Assembly (NCBI GenBank): GCA_905182985.1
Contig: CAJJDN010000063.1
Span: 144,106 to 208,105, forward strand
Source: Paramecium sonneborni
Lineage: Eukaryota > Ciliophora > Oligohymenophorea > Peniculida > Parameciidae
Length of the DNA: 64,000 nucleotides
Direction of reading: 5' to 3'
In this document: piece by piece, positions 48,291-62,100 of the stretch
Numbering within the stretch: the first letter of the stretch is position 1
How the letters are laid out: each line of letters opens with the position of its first letter
The notes under the pieces: generated by a model
What the model was told of the DNA's origin: nothing
Seen by the model: the letters and a program-made list of their open reading frames with translations, nothing else
Database searches by the model: none
Position numbers and translations under genes: made by a program

Positions 48291-48728
48291 TCATTTTTCA
48301 TATAATTCTGTATTCTCTTATTCATCATCATCAATATCATTTAAGGTTTTTTCTAAATTTGTCTCTCTTATTCTATTCATTATTTCATAATACTATTTCT
48401 CATTTGAATCATAATCAATTTCTTCTTGAAGTTGAATTTCAATATTTAATTATAAAGAGTAATCAAATACTTTCCTTTCTCATTAAATCTTTATGAACTT
48501 ATCTTAAAATTTTTATAAGTTCCTAATAGCATCAATGATTTCGGACAAATGTATACTCCTCAAATATCTATATAAAATGGACTTAATAATATATCTCTCA
48601 AACTAAAAAAAATAATATAACGTAATATCATAAAAGGGACTACCAGAATCATAGGTTTACTCTTTGCATTTTCTACAACCCATCAATTTTAAATCTATGA
48701 TATGTTTTATGTATTCAAAAGGAAAATT
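48291..48728 (-). pseudogene. 3' part of an unrecognised gene
   Basis: Read leftwards from about 48728, one frame (FEYIKHIIDLKLMGCRKC...) continues through a 24-nt in-phase intron (48498-48475) into an acidic C-terminus (TLNDIDDDEQENTELYEK) and TGA at 48291-48293. It is a coherent ~135-residue stretch, but I find no start codon; upstream (48729-49640) only broken frames appear. It could be the end of a gene whose 5' exons I cannot trace, or a relic. Family unknown. Confidence 0.35.
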
Positions 48729-48984
48729 CACTTTACAATTCAAACTATTCCGATAACAAATAGACTAATTTTAAATTCAAAAAAATAATTCAGCTTAAAT
48801 GATTGAATAGAAATTTTAATTAATTAAATAAAACTCAAGTAAAGCTACTTAGATCACACTTTATAGGATACTTTTATTTATATAATTCTTACCAATATTA
48901 TTAGAATTCCTTTTTATTTTTTTTTGATATTTTTATTGGCCTAAATTCAATCCTTAACCTATTTCGTCAAAAGGATAATAACTA

Positions 48985-49215
48985 AACATTTTTAATTGTA
49001 GTTTATTATTAATTCTAAGTATACTGCGAAATAGCTTGTCTAATTTCTTGTCTCTGTATAAACTCTGCTATTTTAAACAACAAGAATTTCTGAATATTTT
49101 AGATTAAGATAAAAGGTTTTTAATTATCCTTCCTAATAAAATTAAATAAGGAGAGAAATATTTAAATTACAGTTTTACTTTTACCAATGATTAGACAAGA
49201 TGCCTTATTTCAAAT
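48985..49215 (-). pseudogene. Coding remnant, family unknown
   Basis: One minus-strand frame of ~75 residues includes CLIIGKSKTVIQIFLSL and QRQEIRQAISQYT. The GKS/T sequence loosely recalls a P-loop, but the leading glycine pattern is incomplete. Frames on both sides are broken. Confidence 0.2.
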
Positions 49216-50273
49216 AAATATATTGCTTTTTATTTTATTATATTGAGAGAATGCTTTTCTTTATTAATATGTACCTGTTCAAATTATCAAATCAAAAAAT
49301 GTGCTTTGGTTAACTAAACCTAGAGGAAGCAATAAAGAATTCATGTTCAACCAAAAAGAAGGAATAAAAATGCATCTTTTTATTGCATAATCTATATCAT
49401 CTATCAATAACTATATAATAGATTTTTATTTATATCTTCCAACCTATTCCATTTACATTAAGTAAATTAACTACAAATAAATTATAAGTATTGCTAAATC
49501 AATTCAGTCTATATTTTAAGACTATCATTATTTTATTATAAAAACTTCGAAAGTCTTTTTTTTGATTCATATTATTTAAAATTATCAAAATTTAAGCTTT
49601 TCTTTCCTCAGTAATTTATATCATATCACTTAAACCTTATTATTGATTTCCAATGTTAGTTCCTAAATAGATTAAAAAAAAAGGATAAGCTTCTTAAAAA
49701 ATCATATAAAAACCAACAAATTCTATTTTCAATTAATAAGTAATATTTATTCTATTTTCTAAATATATAAGTTGAACTAATTCCTGGAGTTTAAAATTTT
49801 TTATATTACTTTAAAATATAATAATAACTTAGAAAAATCTAACTAGAAATATTAATTTTTTATTTTTGTTATAATTAAAGATAAATGCTCAATTAATAAT
49901 ATATCAATGTAATTATTAACATTAATTAAAAACCATATAGCATATGTTTAATAGTTTTTTTTTAATCTTTAAGCCAAAAATTGATAAATTGAATTCTTTA
50001 AACTTCTCATCAATTTAAGACAAAAAAAGGAATATTAAAAATTAAAAATAACTTATCTAAATAATAGCAATACATTCTTTATATAATTAAAATATATTAA
50101 GTAGAATTATTTAGGTTATGAATTATTCAATTCTAATAGAAATAAATAATTAATCACATATATTTAATTAAATTAAAAAAAAAAGAATTAATCATAAAAT
50201 AAAATCCTTTTTTTTTTTGAAAATATTATATATCAATTTCATTAAGAATTATAAAAGGATAAATAAATATGAT
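49216..50273. other. Intergenic, no gene seen
   Basis: AT-rich with long A and T runs. Fragments of minus-strand coding-like sequence (DDIDYAIKRC near 49400) do not extend. Nothing supported. Confidence 0.4.
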
Positions 50274-51755
50274 TCAATTAATCATCATTTTTAGTAAATG
50301 CAAGGAATCATTAATTCTATATCTTAAAGGATTGATGCAAAATAATCGAACAGTTTCATCATGATTCATCTATTCTAAACATTCCAGTATAAAATTATGA
50401 CCTTCCCCTTATTAAAGAAGACTTTAACTATTATCTGTGAAGATTGAGTAATTATTGCTAGAGATTAAATAGTTGGTTGTAAGAATATTATATTGAAGTT
50501 TCTCATTATAAGTTGTTAATTGTATTTTATAGCCTTTGATACAATTAATATCCTTATTTATTAAGTTCATCAAAGTTTTTTTGATTTGTGGATTTTATGT
50601 AATTTACAATTAATCATGAAAAAATTATTTGATATAATAATATGGATCTGTAAGTGATTGTTAAATTAATAAATGTAATTGATGAAATATAACTTCTGGT
50701 GCTTGTAAATGACACTCTTATGAATATAATGCAACTTCCTAATTTTGCATATTAAAAGGCAATTATCTAAATACATCAGGCTTACTTAAAGATCCATGAA
50801 TAGCATATGATATTTTAATTGAGAGAACATTTGATTATAGTTATAAAATCATAGATCTAATTAATTACTCTACTATTTTCTTTTTAGAAGTGCTTTTACC
50901 ACCAATAATCATAAAGTTTTTTTAGAATTTATTTTTATTATAAAAATTATCTATTTCATTTAATGTAGTTATGAGGTTATTTTTAAATGTGTAAGTTTTA
51001 TAGGAACATTAATTTCTGCATTTATCTTCTTAATTAACTTTGATTTTATTCTTACTCATTAATTAAATAATAGAGGAATTACTTAATCTTGAGAATAAGC
51101 AAAACAAATAATCATTGGATTAGCTTTGGTTTATATTATTATTATTGATATTTTCAATTTTTTTAACTTAGGCTTTATTTTTCCATTTGATAAAGGAATT
51201 AGATATTTTTTGATCACATTAAGACTTAGGACTAAGATTTTATTATTTTTCAACTAAATAATTGCTAAAATTTCTAATTTTTGAAGTTTGATTGACAGAA
51301 TTATTTGTGTATATATGAGACAATTTTTATTGCATATTTTCTAATGTTTTTGAACTTATAATGGATGGATTATTACTTCTATTTCTACCTGAACTTACAC
51401 TATCACATAGCTTTGAATAAAATAATTTAATACTTTTAATTCATTTTTAACAGTCTCAATCTAATTTTTAATAAAGTTTAACTCCTAATAAATCTACTCA
51501 TCTATCTATAATTTGATATGTTTATAGGAATACGTGACTAATTTCTTATCGTTTAGAATCATTATAGGCTAAATCATTTTCTGCTTTTAATGCAATTATT
51601 CTATTGAGATAATAATCATCATCTTAATTTTGATTTTAGGATTTGAAGTTTCTGCCTTCACTTGCTATTCTTTTAATTTCAATTTTTCTTTAATTTAATA
51701 ATTATTCCTTATTAATATGAATAGCCTTTTTATTGGAAGGACTGTACAAATTCAT
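50274..51755 (-). CDS. Hypothetical protein (476 aa)
   Basis: ATG at 51755 and three exons (51755-51534, 51505-51434, 51410-50274) with introns of 28 and 23 nt give 477 codons ending in TGA. Residues ~1-105 are helical and charged (RIIALKAENDL, then IKNQIETVKNELK), so a short coiled coil is likely. A Ser/Asn-rich stretch follows. The C-terminal ~250 residues are mixed alpha/beta-like, with an FMIIGGKSTSKKK segment that resembles a degenerate P-loop, as seen in diverged motor or NTPase domains. The canonical GxxxxGK(S/T) is not met. I do not recognise the family. It is divergently oriented from the trichocyst gene, ~430 bases apart. Confidence 0.65.
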
Positions 51756-51795
51756 AAAATAATTATTAATAGTTATTAATAAAAATAATAATTTG

Positions 51796-52074
51796 ATGTT
51801 TAAGATGTAAAATGAAGAATTAGATAAAGATTACATAAATATATTAATGAATTGAAAGTATAAAGTATATTAAAGTATAGATGTATTAAATTAATAAAGT
51901 AATGTAAACAAAAAGAATAAAAGTTGGTAGAATAGATTGAAATAATGTTAAATTAAAGAATAAAAGTAAATAGAAACATTTAATAAATTAATAAGAGATG
52001 ATAAATAAATAAATTAGTTGATTAAAATTTGTAAAGTTGAAGAGATTTTAGTAATTATTAAGAAGTATTTTTGA
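51796..52074 (+). other. Candidate small frame interrupted by one TGA
   Basis: From ATG at 51796 the frame runs 93 codons to TGA at 52072 with a single internal TGA at codon ~20. The part after it is Lys/Gln-rich and protein-like (ETFNKLIRDDKQINQLIK). No intron removes the TGA. It may be a relic or chance. It sits in the shared upstream region of two divergent genes. Confidence 0.2.
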
Positions 52075-52187
52075 TGTAATAAATTTTGATATATAAATGT
52101 TGTGGTTGATAATTAAGAAATTTAATTAATCAGTATATAAAAATGAAGTATTCGTTTTTGACTTTTTTAATAATAATAATATATAAT

Positions 52188-53407
52188 ATGTTAAAAGTAG
52201 CAGTCTGCACATTGCTTGTTCTTAGCATAACAGCAATTGATATCTAAGCTTCAGTTTGGACAAGTCATGACTAAAAAATGTTTGCCTAAATCAAATAATC
52301 AGGATGGGGAAACTTTATCTTGAATTTTGGTGAGCTCCATTTAACAACAGGTGGTATCCTTGCAGAACTTAATACAGAAATTACAAAACTTGTATTCATA
52401 ATGTGTCTATTTAGATTGGTGAATTGGATGAAGAATTAGCAGAAGTGCATCATTAATATGCAAGAAGAACAGATGTTCATAATAGAGAAGTATCAAGACT
52501 TTCATAAGAAATTTAAGATAAAGAAAGAGGTAAAATTATATTATAAATCATCATTTAGAGGTGTTCAATGCTCATGATTTCTATGATAATGTCCTTATTC
52601 CATAAAGAGATAGATTTGCTGCTCAACTTGAATAATTATAAGAAAACATTGCTTAAAATAGAAAAACACTTAATGAGGCAACAGTCTAAAGAGCTAATGA
52701 TCATGCAGATTTTGAAGCTAAAGTTGCTGAACATAATGAAGCCATTAGTGCTATTGATGAATCACTTGGTTTATTAAGTCAATTATCAGCTCCATCACTT
52801 GTTTAAATCTAAAAGGTTTAAAAGAATTTGACAAAAATTTAATAAACCTTAAAGAGACATAGCACTTTCTAAACATTCATTAAGACTCTTATTGAAATTG
52901 CTGTTGAAGCTAACTTTGCCGATTAAAGTGCTCTTAGAGATGTAAAAAGTTATAAAGATTTATATAAAAGATCCTTGTTGCTTTCAATGATTTGAGAGTT
53001 TAATTAGTTGATTCACTTAATACAATTACAGCTGATGAAGCTGAAGCTTAAAGAGATTTTGAAGCAAGAGTAATTTAATTAAATTAAGAACATGCTGAAT
53101 TCTAAAGAGCTGTTGTTGTTAAAACAGCTGAAATTGAAGCCAATGCAAGTATATTTATAAATAAATTAATTACCTAGATAAAATAGATTAAACTCTTGAT
53201 TTAATTGATGAATTACATGCAGATTTAGATACATTGAATGGATAATTATAAGCTGAAAATGATGACTTTGCTTTTGCCACTGATGTTTACAATGCAACTG
53301 TTGCTGAATATAATAAAGAATTGAATGCTGCTCATTAAGCCTTGGATTTATTAAATTAACCAAGATTCACTGATTATGTTAAATCATAACTCAAGGGTGC
53401 ATTCTGA
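52188..53407 (+). CDS. Trichocyst matrix protein precursor (369 aa)
   Basis: Five exons (52188-52391, 52415-52529, 52559-52941, 52971-53148, 53178-53407) with introns of 23, 29, 29 and 29 nt sum to 370 codons. A signal peptide ([17 protein letters not shown]) is followed by motifs typical of the Paramecium trichocyst matrix family, such as WTSHDQKMFAQIKQSGWG and LHLTTGG. The rest is Ala/Glu/Asp/Leu-rich helical sequence (for example [28 protein letters not shown]) forming coiled coils. Family members are secretory proproteins that are cleaved and packed as crystalline cores of trichocysts, the exocytotic organelles. Length fits (~350-400). The downstream coiled-coil gene starts 56 bases after the stop. 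Confidence 0.92.
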
Positions 53408-53463
53408 CCTTATTAAATAAAATTTAAACAAATTCATTTTTATATTTAATTTCATTAACTTAT

Positions 53464-55953
53464 ATGAATATCATAATCCATTATTAACTTTCATCAAATA
53501 TCATTCTAAATGAAGATGAAATCTCTAATACTTCAATTGATTTACATTAAGATTCTATGTCATAAGATAATTATTATAAATTATGTGACAATATCAATAA
53601 ATAATATATTATAGAACAACAAAAATAATTGTTTTTTCATTAGATAAATCAATTAAGAACTAATAATTACCAATTAGTTTAAGAAATCAAAGATTTATAA
53701 AATGTAGCATTCGAATATAATCAACATCTTTAAACTAAAGATACAGAAATCACTTAATTAAAATTAATCATAAATTAATAGAAGCAATTAATTAGAAAAA
53801 CAGAAGACACGATATAACGATATAACAATTAAAATAATAAATTTTAGATTTTGTGTACAATATTTTTGAAAAAGAAGAAACTATGTATAATTTTTTATTT
53901 ATTTATTTCTAAGTGTTGAATTAGGTGAACATCTCTAAAAATTAAAACTTAAAAAACAGCAATTAGACTTATAACTTTAAGAAAGTAGAAATCATGTCAA
54001 TTTCTAAAAGCATTTTATTTTTCTATAAATTATTTAGACAACAAATTAACAGTTTATTGTTAAATTCTACTTAAACTAATCTTCAAGATATAATAATTCA
54101 AATTGAAAATGAATAAAATAAACATTTACAATTAGAAATGTAATCTATTTAATTTTATTAGTTAACTATTACAGAAGAGTTAAGATTAATTACTTTTAGA
54201 ATAAGAACAATCAGAACTAAAAGAAAATCAAAAAATAGAAAAATTCAAAAATGACTCTTTACAATTTAAACAAAATCTTGTTGAATTATAATTCTTAAAA
54301 GATTCTTTAAATCGGAATACTTAAGAAATGTTATATCAAGATGAACTGATTAAAAAAAGTTAATTGACCATTTCATATTTAGAAAAAAATATATCCAATC
54401 TAAAAAATAAATATGCGCAATTTTAAAAAAATTTGATAACATAAAACATAAGATTTAATGCTTTTGTAAGAAAATGATAAAGCAATCATTCTTTAACAAT
54501 AGAATCAAATTAATTAAACAAAAAGGGTTTAGATAAATTTAGATACTAATGAGATAGTCTGATTGAAGTTTAATCTAAATTATCGAAATCTCAGTATATG
54601 GAAGAAGATATTTCAATCAAGTAAGTAAGTTGATATTTAAATTTAAGAAAATCACTAGATGTAAAATAAAATGAAATATTATTATTACAAAATGATATGC
54701 ATTTTAAAAAGGATGAATTAGCTTAGGAATAATAATTACACTATAAATCTTAATACTAAATTTTAGATAGGAAAACTTAATAATCCTATTTTGAATAAAA
54801 GTTAAATTAAGTACAAGTAGAATTACAATAACTAAATTTAATAATTAAATAATAGTAAAATTAGACTATGGATTATATTTAATAAATTTCAGATATGAAA
54901 AATTAAAATTCTGAATTACAGCTAAGGATGTCAAAATTTGATGAAGAAACAACAGAAATTATTAAGAAGTTTAAGTAAAAAATTCGAATATAAATTTAAA
55001 GTTAAGAAATTCTAACATTGAAATTAAATTATGATATATATGAGCAATCCTATAAATAATTGGAAACAATTATTGAAAAATTAAATGAATAAATAGATTT
55101 TTAAGATGAATCTAAACAAAAAAATTATCATTTAAAGTAATAAGTATTGAATATAATTTTTAGTGAGCATTCCCAAAAAAATCTTATTAAACAGTTATAA
55201 GATTAATTGTAAAAGAGTAATTAATAAATAAAAGATTAATATTAACAAACAATTTAGGTAACCAACTCAGTTTCTATACAAACAGATACAATTATTTTAA
55301 AATAGGTTATTTAAAATGAAGAAGTTAAATTAAGGGATGTGGAATATACTATAAACTTTATTATCAATAATTTGGATATTATGAAGGAAAAAATTAATTA
55401 AAATAAAAATAATATAAATGACTTACTAAGTTTTAAATAAATGATTTCTAATTAAATAACGAAATAATTGGGAGTAGTATAAGATAATGATTAATGACAG
55501 GAATCAACTTAAATTCTTACTCCTTGATATATTGAAAAAAAAGAAAATAAAGAAATTGAGTATCTTACCTTATAGATTCAAAGTTTAGAATTATTGCGAA
55601 TTGAGAAGATTTCTAAGATTTATGAACTGTAATTGTAATTATAAAAATAAGAATAATAAATAGAAAATTTAAAATTCAAAGAAACTGAAAAACATTTTTT
55701 GGATCTTATTGTATCAAATAGGCAATAATTATGTGAATGCAAATTATAATAGGAATACAATAAATAAACACTTGATAATTAAAATTATGGTCGTATTAAG
55801 TAATTAAAGAGTTTAAATTTAGAAAATGAAAATCAAGGTTCTTAAATAATATTTTCTTGATAGGTTGAGGCATAATTGGAGATAGCCAAAGAAAATTTAC
55901 GTTTAAGAAAGAAGATTGCAATTTTAGAGAATTAAGAAATGAAATAAAGTTGA
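53464..55953 (+). pseudogene. Coiled-coil protein gene with frameshifts and premature TGAs
   Basis: ATG at 53464 opens ~110 codons of Gln/Asn/Leu-rich helix. Introns such as 54140-54161 (22 nt) and one near 55474-55497 (24 nt) join further coiled-coil frames, and ~54650-55490 is one clean frame of ~280 codons. However, no intron reconciles registers near 54440 and 54560. Two TGAs (55525-55527 and 55858-55860) interrupt a frame that otherwise remains perfectly coil-like up to TGA at 55951. I infer a damaged gene, or a real gene with sequence errors; it may also end at 55527. A cytoskeletal or basal-body type coil is plausible but not shown. Confidence 0.55.
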
Positions 55954-56107
55954 ACTTCTCCTTAAAAAATGTTTAGTAGCATAATATTAAATTGATTTTG
56001 TGATGAAAAGATTAATATAATATAAAAATACTGATGGTGTTTGATCAAATAGATTAGGGAAAGAATGAATATATTATATATTAATAATTTTAAATTTAAT
56101 ATCACTA

Positions 56108-59100
56108 ATGCTACGATTAGGGTACATTGCTTTGTAATATTTAGTTATTAGTGATTTAAATACTTAGAATTTGAGAAACTAGAAAGTTGAATTGTAAAAG
56201 AGTCGAAGTGCAAGAAATTTATGGTAAAATGATTAGAAAAGTCCAAGAGTTAATTTGCAATAGAGAAAGTAGTGATTAGATTGATTAGTTAGAGTTAGGA
56301 AAAAGAGTACTTTTAAGTTTGAAAATGTTTAAGATGACATAATTTAAATTTAATTGGCTTCTGATGAGAGCTATGAAATGGATATCAATGAGGAGATAGA
56401 AATAGATAAAAAAGCAATGTTTAGAGGAATGTAAAATGAAATAAGTCCTGATAGAAGGAAAACTGTTAGAGCAAAGCATTGGCAGATTTATAAAACTATT
56501 TAATATTATATGGATGAGGAGTTGATTGAAGAAGATAAAAATGATTTATTAGAATAAACACCAACATCCTTAGTTAGATAAAATCAAAAATTATGTTCAG
56601 ATGAAATAATATTTTAAAAGAATTTATAAATCCCAGATATTATAGACGAATTTACAAAATTGTATGAAACTGATCCTCATAATGATAATTATAATCTATA
56701 ATTAATACATGTAGAAGGCTGGGAAGAAATATGGTTAAATCATTAATTTTACAAAGATACATATATATTACTAGGGTTGAGAAAATTAATTGTAACATTT
56801 TTTAATACAATTTCATTAATTTGTTATAAAATTACAACTAATATAGTATCAAATTTTATAATGCTATTATTAGTATCAGTAAATATGATTTTATACATAA
56901 CTAAATTTTATGATAATGTTTATATTTAATATTAACACTTATTTGATGGTTGGTCATTAAGTAATATAGAATTTATAAAATATTAGTTTTTTTTTGGATA
57001 TATGTAGTTGAACATGGAATTAAGATAGTTGGATTAGGATTAGTTTAATTCTTTAAAGTATTTTGGAATTGTTATGATTTAATTAATGTAAATTAATTTA
57101 GATAATTTTAAGCTTATTCTTTTTGGATTGTATATTTATGACACTTTATCATTTGATTTCTCTCCTTTAAGAGCCATGAGAATATTAATATAGTTAGGAA
57201 AGATATCTTCATAATTATAAAAAACCTTAAAAGCTTTAACTGAATCATTTAAATATATGATGGAAGCATCATTAGTAGTATTAATTTTTTGTATATTTTT
57301 TGCTAATGTTGGTGTTCATTTATTTAGTTAATTATTATTGAATAGATGTTTCATTATAGAATAAGGTATTTAAGATTTAGAATAAAATCTTTGTGGATGG
57401 GTAGAATGTCCTAATAATATGATTTGTTTAAAGTCTTTAAATAATGTAGATACTGCTACAAACTTTGATAATTTCTTTTTTGCTTTTGCTTAAATTATAC
57501 GTACAATTACAATGGATAATTGGACAGATGTAATGTATTATACTATGTATACACTAAGTCCAATGACATGGATTTATTTTGTCTTAGTCATTTTTATAGT
57601 AGGTATTCAATTTATTAATACTATTCTTAGGTTTCTTTGCATTCAATTTAATTATTGCTGTTTTGAAAACATATTATTCTTAAATTGTATCTAATTATTA
57701 AGAAGAGAAGGAAGACTTATAAAATAAATAATCTTATGTAGAACCTTTAAATTTAAGATTTATTAAAAATATAGGATTATATAATTAAATTAAAACATTG
57801 TAAAAAATACGAAAAAGATTTACATAATAATCACCTTCCTAATCAAATATTTCTTAAATTAAATCGATAAATAATTAATTATTTTCACCAAAAGGAAGTC
57901 AATTATTATAGAAATAGAAAATAAATTCTCAACTTACTAATGGTTTTGGATAAATTAACAAATTGTAGAAAATGGTAAAAAGAGCCAAAACTATTAAGGA
58001 AAAAAAAAAATAACAAAGATTAATTCTATCAGCTAGATAATAAAAGTTATTATAGGAGAGAGAGAATGAATAAATGGGTATAATAAATAGTAATGAATAA
58101 AGTATATTTGATAAGTGCAATTTGAAAGCTATTTTGTAACCAAAAAGAAATTTTAATATTGAATAATAAAAATATGAATAAGCTGTATATGGAGATGTTA
58201 AAGGTAAAAGAATATTAATGAGCTTAAATTATAATGATGTTTTAGCATGGAAATTAGAATTAAAATATTCATAATATTATTCGACATCTAAAAGAGATGT
58301 AATAAGTGAACTTAAGGAAATAATAGAGAAGGAGAAAAAATTGAAAGAGTAATATGAAAAGATGAAAAGATAAAATTTAAAATAATATTATATGTTAGAC
58401 ATTTATGATAGGTAAAAAGAGAAAGCAACATCATAACATTTGTAATCTTCTGATAATGGATAGCAATCTATTCAAAGACTTTATAGCATAAAATATGATA
58501 TAAATATAAGAAATAGATTAAAAAGTACTGCTTTAAGATTGAAATAAAAATTTCCAATAAAATTAAGTAAAAGAATTTTTAGTTCTTAATTGGACTTGGA
58601 TAATTCAAAAAATGAAATTCCTAGTAATAAATCATCAATAACTCGTAAATCTTATTTTGATCAATAAAGAAAATAAAGATTATTTTTTTAGAGATTTCCA
58701 ACTAGAATAGTTAGAGGTAGTTTAGATGCATTTATGGAATTTCCAGAATGGTAAGAAGGTTAAGAATATATTATAATAAATGGTATAAAATGGAATCATG
58801 ATGCATGCTCAATTTTAGTTAATAGATAAATTAATGAAGATGAGGAAGATATAGAAGATAATCAAATTTTAGATTTGGATTTCATGGATTAAAATTATGA
58901 ACATTATATTAAAATTAGAGTAATTTATTTTTTTAATGTTTATAGAAATAAGAATTAGAACAAGGATTTATCAGAAGACATAATATTTCAATCCAAAATA
59001 TTTTATAACATTTAACAAAGAATAAATTAATTGCCATACTTAAGTAACTAAATAAACATTAATATAATATTTGGATCTAAGGATTTTATGGCTATTGGAT

Positions 59101-62100
59101 TGTTATTTAATTTTAGTTGCATTAATTATTGGAGAAAAAGGTGGTATAAATTATATTCGATATGTATACTATGATTAATTTCTTTATTCTTTGTTCTGAT
59201 GGTTATTTAAATTTTGATTTAGTTAATTCAATTAATTCAGCAATGACATTTTTATTGTTGGGAGAAATTATTTTTAAAATTATTGGATATGGAATCTAAG
59301 ATTTTACTAAAAAATCTAGCAATAACTTAGATACTTTTGTAATTGTTTTGTGTTTGTTAGAGTATTTTATTTCAATTACTAAGCCTTTTTGGTTGCAATA
59401 ATATAGTAGTGAAATTAAAGTATTAAGAGCATCAAAGGCGTTTATGTTATATAGAGTCATTAAATATAACAAATTTATAGTAAGAATAATGAAGATTGCC
59501 TAATTAACAATGAAATCTTATATCAACATTACATTTTTAATGTTTTATGTGATTTTTATGTATGCAATAATGGGATTACAATTTTTTGTGAATAAATTTG
59601 ATGAGTCTTAAAGATTAGCTTAATTACATTCATTTAATAGTATAGGAAAATCATGGATGACTGTATTTAATACAATTACAAATGATGATGCAGTTGGTAT
59701 GTTAAAAGTGGCTACACAATATACAGATACATGGGTGGGATTATTATTTTATATATTGATGGTATTTGGTTTGAATTATTTGATATATGGTTTAGTGAGT
59801 GCAGTGTTATTAGATGCATTTTCATCAGAATTAGAGAAAGGGAATCAGTATGAAGAAAAGAGAGAAAGAATATTATAGAAATTAGGAATTCAAGAGAATA
59901 TTAACTAGAATGATATTAAACTAGATACTTTATCATCATATAAAAATGAAAAAGATGAAAATGATGAAATATTAAATGATATTAAAATTTAATAACAATA
60001 GTTTATCAAACGATAGACATTAAATAGCAAGAAAAGTATCTATTAATAAGTACCTGAGACAGTTAAGTACATATTCAATAAATAGAAATCTATTGAAATA
60101 TAGTATTATAAAGATATCGAATGCGAATATTCACTTTTCATATTTCATTTTAATAATAAATTTAGAAAATTTTGTTATAGAACAACAAAATCAATCATTT
60201 TCAAGTTTTTATTAAATAGTTCAATTTGTTCTTCTGTAACAACTATGATCATAATATCATTTGATAATAATTTACCATCACTTCATACTAATAATTTAAA
60301 TACATTTTATGAATATCATTTATTAGCTGTAAATCTAATTATTGCAATTACTTATGTATTGGAAATTATATCCTAAGGAATGCTATTAGATTAAGGAGCA
60401 TTTTGTAGAGATATTTGGAGATTTATAGATATTTTATATTTACTTAGTTATTATTTGTCTTTTTTGACTTTATCTCCATTTTTGAAATTCTCACTTTACT
60501 TAAGTAAAATTAAATTAATTTTAGTTTACCTTCGTCCTTTAATGATGATCAATATGTTTGAAAGTATTTAAGGTATTAAAAATGCTATGAGTTTGAGTTT
60601 AGTTTAAATTCTTAATATAATTGGGGTTATTTTATTAGTTTTTTTGATATTTGATGTAATAGGAATGCATTTATATTAAAATAAAATGGGTTATTGTGAA
60701 GATTTAATGAATTTTAATATAAATAAAGATTAATGTTTATAAGAAAATAAAACCTGGATTATCCATCCATATAATTTTGAAAATATCTTAAATGGATTAT
60801 TAACATTATTTTTAGCTGCATCTTTAGATGGATGGGGTGAAATTATGCAAGTATGTTTTAATGCAAATGATTCCAAATTTGGTCCAACACCTCTTAAAAC
60901 ATAATGGGCAACTTATTTATTTTTTATTTTATTTATTTTTATAGGAGCTATGTTTTTCATGGGATTCTTAACTGGTGTACTCTTTACTGAATTTTAAAAA
61001 TATACAAAAAAATTAGAAAATAAATATTTGACAAATGATCAATCATAATTTTTGAAAATATCAGAACTAATTTTAAAATAAAGCCCAGGATATAGTAATC
61101 CTCCTAAAACACCTCTTAGAAGATTATGTTACAGAATTGTGTTTAGTTAATTTTACCATAAATTTTTTATTGTAGTGTTATGTGTTAATACTATTGTATT
61201 GTGTCTTTTTTATTCAGATGCTCCTTTACAATATATGGCTAATTTGAATAAGACTTATTAAGTATTAACAGGTATATTTGCTTTCGATACAATCATAAAA
61301 TTAATGGCTTATGGTCCTAACAGATATTTTGGTATTAATTTTATTTAAATATTATTTTAGCCACTAATTGGAGAGTAATTGAATTGTCTCTTTCTTTTAT
61401 TGCTGTAGCTGATTTCATATATGATATTTATTGGGGTTGGTTCACGACCTTCTTAAGTGCTAATTAATCTGATAAATATTTCTCTCTCTATAGAATTTTG
61501 TTTTGCTTAAGAGACACTCGTATACTTTTGATTATTTAAGAATTTAAAGGACTTTTAAGATTATTAAGAGTTCTTTTATTTTCTATGCCTTTATTATTTA
61601 AAATCTTATACATACAAGTAATTGCTTAAACCACATATGCTCTTATTGGAAAAGAATTGTTTTCTCATATTACTAATGGATCAGTTATTGATGATAAATA
61701 TGCAAATTTTAAGAACTTTATTAATTCTGCATTATTAATGTTTAAATGCACTACAGGTGATGATTGGAGAGCTCTGTTAATTGATTGTTCTACTCAAAAT
61801 TATTATTGTAAAAATGATTCTAATTAATGTGGATCATCTTGGGCTTTGCCATTCTTTCTTTCATATTATTTATTTTCAAATATTATTATCATGAATCTAT
61901 TTGTATTAGCCTTAGTCGATTAATTTGAAAGTATTTTTAATTATTTTAAATTAGATTTTTTTAATGCTTCAACTAATGCTATCTAAACATTTGTTGAAAA
62001 CATTGATCATTTCTGTAATGTTTGGTGTAAATATACTTATGATACTAAAGGAACTAAAATGCATACACGTTTTATTGCAAGATTTTTGTTAGATTTAAAA

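Noticed and set aside
51560..51575. Suspected frameshift in the 476-aa hypothetical gene
   Set aside because: A 28-nt intron at 51506-51533 restores the frame without any indel.
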